Notes under the pieces: model-generated
Database searches by the model: none
What the model saw: the letters and a program-made list of their open reading frames with translations, nothing else
What the model was told of the DNA's origin: nothing
Part shown: one piece after another, positions 46,387 through 53,143 of the stretch
How the letters are laid out: the number at the start of each line of letters is the position of its first letter
Position numbering within the stretch: the first letter of the stretch is position 1
NCBI GenBank assembly: GCA_902787555.1
Contig: CADAGO010000001.1
Span: 62,001-126,000, forward strand
Length of the DNA stretch: 64,000 nucleotides
Reading direction: 5' to 3'
Source of the DNA: an uncultured Bacteroidales bacterium
GTDB lineage: Bacteria > Bacteroidota > Bacteroidia > Bacteroidales > Bacteroidaceae
Program-made: the position numbers and the translations under genes

Positions 46387-46418
46387 TTTGTCTTTTTAAG
46401 AAAAAAGTATTACCTTTG
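46387..46418 (+). promoter_or_regulatory. Promoter of the MalY/PatB gene
   Basis: TTTG (46387-46390), 20 bases, TACCTTTG (46411-46418). The leader to the ATG at 46466 would be about 42 bases. Confidence 0.75.
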
Positions 46419-46465
46419 CACTCAAAATAACCAATTGGCCATTAATCATCAAGAAACAAAACGGT

Positions 46466-47668
46466 ATGACATACGACTTTGACAAACTTATCGACCGGAC
46501 GGGTAGCGGTGATATCAAACATGCAGATTTACAGAGAGACTTTGGGCGTACGGACCTGATTCCCCTATGGATAGCCGATATGGAATGGGAAACCCCTTCG
46601 TTCATTACTGATGCGTTGAAGAAACGGATGGAGCACTCTCTGTTTGGCTATACAAAAACTCCAGCCGACTACTGGGCCTGTATCAGCAAATGGATACGTG
46701 ACCACCATCAGTGGGAGGTGCGTGAGGATTGGATTTGCTACATCCCAGGTATCGTGAAAGGTATAGGAATGGCAATTTATGCCCTAACAAAAGAAACGGA
46801 TAAAATCATCGTCCAGCCCCCTATCTATCATCCTTTCTTTCTCACTCCTCGCGGTTGCAAGCGTACGGTAGTGTGGAATCCGTTGAAAGAAATCGTAAAC
46901 CAGGACGGCAAGTTAGTTGGCTACGATATGGATTTCGAGAACCTGGAACAGGTATGCGACAACGACTGCCGCATACTGATTCTTGCCAATCCCCATAACC
47001 CCGTTGGTATCACTTGGTCCAAAGAGACACTGCAACGTCTGGCTCATTTTGCAGCAACCCATCACCTGGTAGTTATCAGCGATGAGATACACTGTGATAT
47101 GGCCATATTCGGTCACAAACACATTCCTTTTGCCTCAGTCAGTGAAGAAGCTGCCAATTGCTCCATCACCTTCTCTGCCCCATCGAAGACCTTCAACATC
47201 GCAGGTATTGTCAGTTCGTGGGCAGTTGTGCCTAATGATGAGTTGCGGAAACAGTTCTATGGATGGATGGCAGCTTGCGAACTGAACGAGGAGCACCTGT
47301 TTGCCCCGATTGCTACGATGGCTGCTTTTGAATACGGAGAATCATGGCGTCAGCAGATGCTGACATACCTTGAGGGGAATATCGACTTCGTAGTTGACTA
47401 TTGTCGTGAACATATTCCAGAACTAAATCCGTTGCGCCCCCAAGCCAGCTACCTCCTTTGGCTCGATTGTCGGGCATTAAGGTTGAGCCACACCCAATTG
47501 CTTGATTTATTCATCAACAAAGCTCACCTTGCTTTGAATGATGGTGAGATGTTTGGCATTGAAGGACATGGTTGTATGCGCATGAACGTAGGTTGTCCAC
47601 GAAGTATGCTCGAAAAGGCAATGAAACAATTGGAAGCAGCCATAAAAAATATCAGGGGGTCGGAATGA
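46466..47668 (+). CDS. MalY/PatB family PLP-dependent C-S lyase
   Basis: A 400-residue fold-type I PLP enzyme. The N-terminus has YDFDKLIDRTGSGDIKHADL and IPLWIADMEWETPSFI, typical of MalY/PatB cystathionine beta-lyases. PLP-binding residues include SDEIHCDMAIFGHKH and the lysine in SAPSKTFNIAGIVSSW, and the C-terminal arginine lies in MRMNVGCPRSMLEKA. The enzyme would cleave the C-S bond of cystathionine or related amino acids to give homocysteine or thiols, pyruvate and ammonia in the cytosol. MalY-like relatives can also be aminotransferases. It is a single-gene unit with its own promoter and a terminator hairpin overlapping the stop. Confidence 0.9.
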   Translation: MTYDFDKLIDRTGSGDIKHADLQRDFGRTDLIPLWIADMEWETPSFITDALKKRMEHSLFGYTKTPADYWACISKWIRDHHQWEVREDWICYIPGIVKGIGMAIYALTKETDKIIVQPPIYHPFFLTPRGCKRTVVWNPLKEIVNQDGKLVGYDMDFENLEQVCDNDCRILILANPHNPVGITWSKETLQRLAHFAATHHLVVISDEIHCDMAIFGHKHIPFASVSEEAANCSITFSAPSKTFNIAGIVSSWAVVPNDELRKQFYGWMAACELNEEHLFAPIATMAAFEYGESWRQQMLTYLEGNIDFVVDYCREHIPELNPLRPQASYLLWLDCRALRLSHTQLLDLFINKAHLALNDGEMFGIEGHGCMRMNVGCPRSMLEKAMKQLEAAIKNIRGSE

Positions 47669-47678
47669 CCTCCTGATA
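47650..47678. terminator. Bidirectional hairpin at the MalY/tRNA-Leu junction
   Basis: TATCAGGGGGT (47650-47660) and ACCTCCTGATA (47668-47678) pair with one G-T wobble. It overlaps the MalY stop codon and lies nine bases from the tRNA-Leu 3' end, so it can end transcripts from both sides. Confidence 0.65.
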
Positions 47679-47686
47679 CTGATGAG

Positions 47687-47768
47687 TGCGCCTGATAGGA
47701 CTCGAACCTACACGCCCGAAAGCACCAGATCCTAAGTCTGGCGTGTCTACCAATTTCACCACAAGCGC
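47687..47768 (-). tRNA. tRNA-Leu (TAG anticodon)
   Basis: On the minus strand the acceptor arms GCGCTTG and CAGGCGC pair, the anticodon stem CCAGA/TCTGG encloses CTTAGGA (anticodon TAG), and the T arm has GGTTCGAGTCC. The extra arm of class II tRNAs (TGCTTTCGGGCGT) fits Leu. CCA is not encoded. Confidence 0.93.
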
Positions 47769-47791
47769 ATGGCTTCTTTTGTTAGCGGGTG

Positions 47792-47799
47792 CAAAGTTA
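47792..47799 (-). promoter_or_regulatory. -7 element of tRNA-Leu
   Basis: TAACTTTG on the minus strand, 24 bases before the tRNA 5' end. The upstream sequence TTATGAATTATTTTG is the same type as in the tRNA-Met promoter. Confidence 0.7.
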
Positions 47800-47891
47800 C
47801 AAAATAATTCATAATACATCATGCATAATGCATAATTATTGCTTTTTTTCGAACCTTTTGCCCTTCAATTCTTGCTTTTTTGCATTTTTTC

Positions 47892-49175
47892 TTACAAGCA
47901 GTCCACTAATGTATAAAGTTTCATGGAGTTCGATCCCTTGATCAAAATGGTGTGCCCATCGACTTCCATCTTTTCGATTGCCTGTTTCACTTCTTCTACG
48001 TTCTTAAAGAAGATGAACGATGACGAATAATCAGGGATATCCACCGTTGCTTTCCAGAATTCTTCACCCACAAGCCATACGAGTTGAAATGCACATTTAT
48101 AGATCTGCTGTAGTATCTTCACATGTTCTTCATGACTTGCCTCACCCAATTCCTTCATATCACCCACAATCAGCATCTTGTTCGGCATCGTCATCTTACG
48201 GAAATTGTCGATAGCTGCCTTCATACTGGTAGGATTGGCATTATAGGCATCCACAATGAGGGTATTGTGAGCCGTCTTCACAAGTTGTGAACGGTTGTTT
48301 GTAGGTTTATATTCACTCAGGGCCGCACAGATATCCGTATCGCTGACCTCGAAATACTGTCCTATGCATGCAGCTGCTAAAGCATTATCGAGATTATAGG
48401 CTCCAATCAGTTGGGTCTGTACCACCTCTGTCTTGTAATTGAAACGCAGGTAAGGACTGCAGTCGACCAACTCTCCGTTGTTTCCATATGGTATCTGTTC
48501 CAATCCACCTGCAATCCCCATGAGGTGAGGATTGTTCTCGTTGATAAAAATCTTACCTTCATGCTCACGGAGGAAGTCATACAACTCTCCTTTGGTACGA
48601 ACAACCCCATCAAAAGAACCAAATCCCAGCAAATGTGCCTTCCCTACATTGGTTATGATACCATAGTTGGGCTCCACGATATTGACTAATGTCTTGATTT
48701 CACCAGGGTGATTCGCCCCCATCTCGATGACAGCTATTTCATGTTGACGGGTTAACCTCAATAATGTTTTCGGAACACCTATGTGGTTGTTGAAATTTCC
48801 TTGCGTATACAACACCTGATACTTTTTCGACAAAACAGCAGAAATCAGCTCTTTGGTCGTTGTTTTTCCGTTCGTGCCCGTCACACCAATGATGATAGTT
48901 CCAAGTTGACGGCGATGATAGTTGGCCAACTGCTGTAATGTCGTTAATACATCATCAACCAACAAATAACGCTTGTCAATAGAATCTGCATAGTCCGGTT
49001 CGTCAACAACTGCATAACTGCATCCACTTTCGAGTGCTTGTTTTGCATAGGCATTCCCGTCAAAGTTATCTCCCTTTAACGCAAAAAAAATGGAACCCAC
49101 AGGACAGTCACGACTATCGGTCGTCACTTGCGGATGTTGGAGGAACAAATTATATAATTCGTCAATTTGTAGCAT
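47892..49175 (-). CDS. murF: UDP-MurNAc-tripeptide--D-Ala-D-Ala ligase MurF
   Basis: A 427-residue Mur ligase from the ATG at 49175 (MLQIDELYNLFLQHPQVTTD). The frame is open 71 codons further, but that part covers the promoter and is not protein-like. Motifs: DSRDCPVGSIFFALKGDNFD in the UDP-binding domain, the ATP loop VTGTNGKTTTKEL, EMGANHPGEI, NVGKAHLLGFGS, and the C-terminal DAYNANPTSM. MurF adds D-Ala-D-Ala to the peptidoglycan precursor in the cytosol. A divergent promoter for folP lies directly upstream. Length is normal for the family. Confidence 0.95.
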   Translation of the reverse strand: MLQIDELYNLFLQHPQVTTDSRDCPVGSIFFALKGDNFDGNAYAKQALESGCSYAVVDEPDYADSIDKRYLLVDDVLTTLQQLANYHRRQLGTIIIGVTGTNGKTTTKELISAVLSKKYQVLYTQGNFNNHIGVPKTLLRLTRQHEIAVIEMGANHPGEIKTLVNIVEPNYGIITNVGKAHLLGFGSFDGVVRTKGELYDFLREHEGKIFINENNPHLMGIAGGLEQIPYGNNGELVDCSPYLRFNYKTEVVQTQLIGAYNLDNALAAACIGQYFEVSDTDICAALSEYKPTNNRSQLVKTAHNTLIVDAYNANPTSMKAAIDNFRKMTMPNKMLIVGDMKELGEASHEEHVKILQQIYKCAFQLVWLVGEEFWKATVDIPDYSSSFIFFKNVEEVKQAIEKMEVDGHTILIKGSNSMKLYTLVDCL

Positions 49176-49204
49176 ACGTTTCAGTTTATTTCTATTTTTC
49201 GTTG

Positions 49205-49212
49205 CAAAGATA
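49205..49212 (-). promoter_or_regulatory. -7 element of murF
   Basis: TATCTTTG on the minus strand, about 30 bases upstream of the murF ATG and about 45 bases from the divergent folP promoter element. Confidence 0.65.
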
Positions 49213-49255
49213 CAAAATAATTGCGCATTATGATGATGAATTATGAAATATTTTG

Positions 49256-49263
49256 TATCTTTG
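49256..49263 (+). promoter_or_regulatory. -7 element of folP-cdaA
   Basis: TATCTTTG fits TAnnTTTG and is preceded by ATGAAATATTTTG, similar to the tRNA promoters. The leader to ATG 49303 is about 35 bases. Confidence 0.65.
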
Positions 49264-49302
49264 CAGCAAATATAGTATGAAAAGATTAAATAATAAGGTG
49301 CA

Positions 49303-50124
49303 ATGAGTAGCAGTTGCGTTCCATATAGCATTAACGTAGGTGGTCGGTTGATGGACCTCTCGTCGCCAAGTGTGATGGGAATTGTCAATGTGACACCCGA
49401 CTCATTTTATACCAGCATCTCCCCCACAGTACCCTCATTCGCAGCAACTATCCAGCATCTAGTCGGTTCGATGTTGGACGAAGGAGCACAAATCATAGAC
49501 ATCGGAGGTTGTTCTACTCGTCCTGACAGCGTCTTTGCAGACGCTTCGGAAGAGCAGTCCCGTCTGACTGCTGCTTTGGATATTGTACTCAACACATTTC
49601 CTGATTGTGTTGTTTCAGTCGACACTTTCCGCCCTGAGATCGCAGAATGGTGCATTAAGGGATACGGAGTACAAATCATCAACGACATCTCAGGGGGCAA
49701 CAATGCGATGTACGATGTTGTTGCTCAGCAGGGTGTACCTTATATCCTGACCTTTAATGAACCTCGCAACAACGACATAAGTATCTGCCAGCAGGCACTT
49801 TTATTTTTTGCCGATAGGGTTCAGAAACTTCGCGACCGAGGTGCAAAAGACATCATCCTCGACCCAGGTTTCGGATTCAACAAGACGCTTGATGAAAACT
49901 ACGAGCTGCTCAATAACTTGGAAGCGCTCAAAATCCTTGAGTTGCCCATCTTGGTGGGCGTATCGCATAAAAGTATGATTTACAAGTTGCTCGATACCAC
50001 ACCCGGCGCAACCCTCAACGGCACCACAGTACTCCATACCCTCGCCCTGACCAAGGGAGCCAACATCCTTAGGGTTCATGAAGTGAAAGAAGCAATGGAG
50101 TGCATTAAACTGACTACAAAATAA
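49303..50124 (+). CDS. folP: Dihydropteroate synthase
   Basis: A 273-residue TIM-barrel enzyme of folate synthesis that joins para-aminobenzoate to dihydropterin pyrophosphate. Signatures are GIVNVTPDSFYTS near the start, IIDIGGCSTRPDSVFAD (the pterin/pABA site), SVDTFRPEIAEW, INDISGGNN, ILDPGFGFNKTLDENYELLN, GVSHKSMIYKLL, and LRVHEVKEA at the end. The start codon lies about 35 bases after the promoter. The cdaA gene follows seven bases after the stop, an arrangement seen in many Bacteroidetes. Sulfonamide target residues are standard and no resistance mutation can be judged. Confidence 0.95.
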   Translation: MSSSCVPYSINVGGRLMDLSSPSVMGIVNVTPDSFYTSISPTVPSFAATIQHLVGSMLDEGAQIIDIGGCSTRPDSVFADASEEQSRLTAALDIVLNTFPDCVVSVDTFRPEIAEWCIKGYGVQIINDISGGNNAMYDVVAQQGVPYILTFNEPRNNDISICQQALLFFADRVQKLRDRGAKDIILDPGFGFNKTLDENYELLNNLEALKILELPILVGVSHKSMIYKLLDTTPGATLNGTTVLHTLALTKGANILRVHEVKEAMECIKLTTK

Positions 50125-50131
50125 TTATCTC

Positions 50132-50896
50132 ATGTTAGAATTCGGAATCAAAGACATCATCGATATTTTATGTGTGGCCATCCTGTTGTACTATGTGTAC
50201 AGGCTCATGAAAGACTCCGGCTCACTCAATGTATTCTATGGCATCCTTATTTTTATTGTCATTTGGATGTTAGTCTCTCAGGTGTTCGACATGCGACTCT
50301 TGGGTTCCATCTTCGACAAACTGGTCAGCGTAGGAGTCCTTGCTCTCATAATCCTGTTTCAGGAAGAAATACGCCGCTTCTTCCTGACCATTGGTTCTCA
50401 ACGAAAACTCAACTTCTTTATCCGCATATTCCGCCGTAAGAAGGACAAGAATCAGGAAGAGAATCCATCGGTGATGAAGATTGTATGGGCTTGCGAACAG
50501 ATGAGTAAGAACAAAGTAGGTGCTTTGATAATTATCGAAAAGACAATGTCTCTGACAGATATCGTCAAGTCGGGCGAACGAATCGATGCGATCATCAGCA
50601 GTCAACTCATCCAAAACATCTTCTTCAAAAACAGTCCGCTACACGACGGAGCCATGATTATCAGTCACAACCGTATTGAGGCCGCTGGATGCATCCTACC
50701 TGTATCGCACAATATGAACATCCCGAAGGAATTGGGACTGCGTCACCGAGCCGCATTGGGCATCTCGCAGCAGAGCGATGCACTGGCCATTGTGGTATCT
50801 GAAGAGAATGGAGCCATTTCCATCGCCAGGAAGGGTGATTTGAAACTACGTATCACCAATGATTATCTTGAAAGCCAAATAGCGGAATTTATATAA
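50132..50896 (+). CDS. cdaA: Diadenylate cyclase CdaA
   Basis: A 254-residue protein with three N-terminal membrane helices (IIDILCVAILLYYVYRLM, LNVFYGILIFIVIWMLVSQV, DKLVSVGVLALIILFQ) and a C-terminal DAC domain. The catalytic motifs are NSPLHDGAMII (DGA) and GLRHRAALGISQQSDA (RHR). It joins two ATP molecules to c-di-AMP, a second messenger controlling potassium and osmotic balance and cell-wall stress. Gram-positive cdaA is usually paired with ybbR/cdaR and glmM, whereas here it follows folP with a seven-base gap, the Bacteroidetes arrangement. The cytosolic loop IFRRKKDKNQEENPSV is slightly longer than the usual linker. Confidence 0.93.
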   Translation: MLEFGIKDIIDILCVAILLYYVYRLMKDSGSLNVFYGILIFIVIWMLVSQVFDMRLLGSIFDKLVSVGVLALIILFQEEIRRFFLTIGSQRKLNFFIRIFRRKKDKNQEENPSVMKIVWACEQMSKNKVGALIIIEKTMSLTDIVKSGERIDAIISSQLIQNIFFKNSPLHDGAMIISHNRIEAAGCILPVSHNMNIPKELGLRHRAALGISQQSDALAIVVSEENGAISIARKGDLKLRITNDYLESQIAEFI

Positions 50897-50922
50897 AATA
50901 TATAAAAAATGAAGTTATCATT

Positions 50923-52095
50923 ATGAAAGCCATATTACTCACACTCATTGCATTTTGTAGTCTGACACTCAACGCGAAAAAGATTAAGTTACCCGAGAAA
51001 ACTGAAGTATTGGCTGCTATGGAGTTAGCCAACCGACACTTCATCGAGAAATATCCTGAAGCAGGAGCACCTACGTTCGTTAAAAAGAAACGTCCGAGCA
51101 ACTTGTGGACACGTGGTGTTTACTTCGAAGGGCTGGTAGCCTTAACAGATATCGAACGAAGCATCAACGCACCTTATTATGAGACCAACACCAAATACCT
51201 CAGCGATTGGGCATCGTACCATGAATGGACGCCACGCAACGGCGTCAAGACACGAGATGCAGATGACTATTGCTGCTGTCAGGCCTACTTGGCAATGTAC
51301 TTAAACGGACAGACCAATACTTACATGCCTACCATGCAGTGCTTAGACAACCTATTACGTACTCCGGAAAGCATCAGCGACTGGACATGGATTGATGCCA
51401 TCCAGATGGGATTGCCCGTCTTTACGAAACTCTCGCTTGTGAAGGCAAAGGAAGACGATGCGGCTTTCAATCGTTATGCCCAACATGGATGGAAGATGTA
51501 TCACTACACACGAGACATCCTCGCTGGTGGTCTGTTCAACAAAGACGAAGGGCTTTGGTGGCGCGATAAGGACTTTGTGCCCCCTTATAAGGAACCAAAC
51601 GGACGGAACTGCTATTGGAGTCGTGGCAACGGGTGGGTATATGCAGCTTTAGTACGAGCCATGCAAGATATCATTGATATTCCTAACTACGACGATTATC
51701 TCGATGAATACAAATCCGACTTTCTCAAGATGAGTGAAGCACTGAAAGCGTGTCAGCGCAAGGACTTTTTTTGGAATGTCAGTCTGCACGACGACAGCAA
51801 CTATGGCGGCAAGGAATTGACAGGTACATCCCTCTTCATCTATGGAATGGCATGGGGCATCCGCCAGCAATTCCTTGATCGTGAACTATACCTGCCGATT
51901 GTGGTCAACACATGGAATGCTCTAGTAAAGGAGTGTTTGCACAAAGACGGATTCCTGGGATTTGTACAGGGAACAGGCAAACAACCCAGTGACTCTCAAC
52001 CCGTTACGTATGATAGCGAACCCGATTTCGATGATTTCGGATTAGGATGTTTCCTATTGGCAGGAAGCCAAGTATATCAATTAGTAACCCCATAA
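50923..52095 (+). CDS. GH88/GH105-like unsaturated uronyl hydrolase
   Basis: A 390-residue secreted protein (signal peptide LLTLIAFCSLTLNAKK). The fold is an (alpha/alpha)6 barrel: WTRGVYFEGLVALTDIERS, DADDYCCCQAYLAMYLNGQ, WIDAIQMGLPVF, LWWRDKDFVPPY and YWSRGNGWVYAALVRAMQDI are the characteristic helices of GH88/GH105 enzymes. The acid residues lie in DADDY and in WTWIDAIQM. They hydrate the double bond left by pectate or rhamnogalacturonan lyases, which frees the unsaturated uronic acid. GH105 rather than GH88 is favoured by the DADDY segment, but I cannot exclude GH88. It begins a plus-strand gene run that continues with a DUF4837 lipoprotein and a GH2 enzyme. Confidence 0.82.
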   Translation: MKAILLTLIAFCSLTLNAKKIKLPEKTEVLAAMELANRHFIEKYPEAGAPTFVKKKRPSNLWTRGVYFEGLVALTDIERSINAPYYETNTKYLSDWASYHEWTPRNGVKTRDADDYCCCQAYLAMYLNGQTNTYMPTMQCLDNLLRTPESISDWTWIDAIQMGLPVFTKLSLVKAKEDDAAFNRYAQHGWKMYHYTRDILAGGLFNKDEGLWWRDKDFVPPYKEPNGRNCYWSRGNGWVYAALVRAMQDIIDIPNYDDYLDEYKSDFLKMSEALKACQRKDFFWNVSLHDDSNYGGKELTGTSLFIYGMAWGIRQQFLDRELYLPIVVNTWNALVKECLHKDGFLGFVQGTGKQPSDSQPVTYDSEPDFDDFGLGCFLLAGSQVYQLVTP

Positions 52096-52099
52096 AGCT

Positions 52100-53095
52100 A
52101 TGATACCTATAAGACCCATCAGAATAATACTCTTTATGAGCATACTGCTCCTTGCAGCCTGCACTTCAAATAAGAAGATAGCAAAAAGCAACCATGTGAC
52201 TACAGACAGTGCTCCCTACGAACTGCTGTTGATTGCTGACAAAGACTGGTTGAAGACTGCTGACGGAACCGTGGTCATGGAAATACTGAACTCCGATATC
52301 CCGGGGTTGCCACAACGAGAGAGCAACTTCAAGATTATAAGCATCAATCCTACAGCATTCGGCAAGACCTTTCAGGGTTTCGCTAACATCATCCAACTGG
52401 ATATCAACTCCAAGTATCCAGAAACATCGTTTAAAGTAGCACACGATATCTTTGCCCATCCGCAGACAATAATCTACCTTAATGCACCCGATGGTAAATC
52501 GATGGCAGAGATGGTCATTAAACGACAGTATCAGATTATCGACATGTTCAACAATGCAGAACTGAAACGTGAACGCGCCAGTTTGCGGAAGACCTATAGC
52601 GACAAGGTGAAACGCGAGGTTGAAAAGATGTTCAACTGTACCATCTATGCGCCAAAGGATATCAATGCCGTGAAAAAAGGGAAGAACTTCCTATGGTCAT
52701 CAACCAACCAGATCGACAACCGCCTCAACATCTGCGTGTATAGCTACCCCTACACACCTGAAGATTATTCTGAACAACGATTCATCGCTATCAGAGACTC
52801 TTTCATGCGTGAAAACATCAAAGGAAATTCCACCAACCAGTATATGAAGACCAATGCTGAGTATGTCTACATTCGCACTAAAACATTCGAAGGACGTACA
52901 GTCATTGAAGCACGCGGTTTGTGGGAGATGGAAAACGACATGATGGGCGGTCCGTTTGTATCGTATTCACAGGTTGATTCTGTAAATAACAGAGTGATTG
53001 TCGCAGAAGGATTTGTATATGCGCCTGAAAAGAGAAAACGTCTGTTCATCCGACAATTAGAAGCAGCTGTCCAAACACTCCAGTTCAACCAATGA
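52100..53095 (+). CDS. DUF4837 family lipoprotein
   Basis: A 331-residue lipoprotein. The N-terminus MIPIRPIRIILFMSILLLAAC has the lipobox LLAAC with Cys at about residue 21. The body resembles DUF4837, a Bacteroidetes family of unknown function (YELLLIADKDWLKTADGTVV, EARGLWEMENDMMGGPF). The first residues MIPIRPIRI are encoded by a 9-bp repeat (ACCTATAAG, ACCCATCAG) of a kind found elsewhere in the window, so the annotated start may include non-functional residues. A second Met (FMSILLLAAC, 13 residues on) would still leave a full lipoprotein signal. It follows the GH105-like gene by four bases. Confidence 0.78.
   Translation: MIPIRPIRIILFMSILLLAACTSNKKIAKSNHVTTDSAPYELLLIADKDWLKTADGTVVMEILNSDIPGLPQRESNFKIISINPTAFGKTFQGFANIIQLDINSKYPETSFKVAHDIFAHPQTIIYLNAPDGKSMAEMVIKRQYQIIDMFNNAELKRERASLRKTYSDKVKREVEKMFNCTIYAPKDINAVKKGKNFLWSSTNQIDNRLNICVYSYPYTPEDYSEQRFIAIRDSFMRENIKGNSTNQYMKTNAEYVYIRTKTFEGRTVIEARGLWEMENDMMGGPFVSYSQVDSVNNRVIVAEGFVYAPEKRKRLFIRQLEAAVQTLQFNQ
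52105..52122 (+). repeat. 9-bp repeat, copy a (two units)
   Basis: ACCTATAAG and ACCCATCAG in tandem, in frame at codons 2-7 of the DUF4837 lipoprotein. Related copies are at 53096, 56015, 57147 and 63261. Confidence 0.55.
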
Positions 53096-53139
53096 ACCCC
53101 ATAAGATCCATGATCCATTAAACCCATAAGACCCATAAG
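53096..53139 (+). repeat. 9-bp repeat, copy b (intergenic)
   Basis: The 48-base gap between the DUF4837 stop and the GH2 start is almost entirely ACCC(C)ATAAG-type units, including two perfect ACCCATAAG units at 53122-53139, and ends five bases from the GH2 start codon. Confidence 0.75.
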
Positions 53140-53143
53140 AACA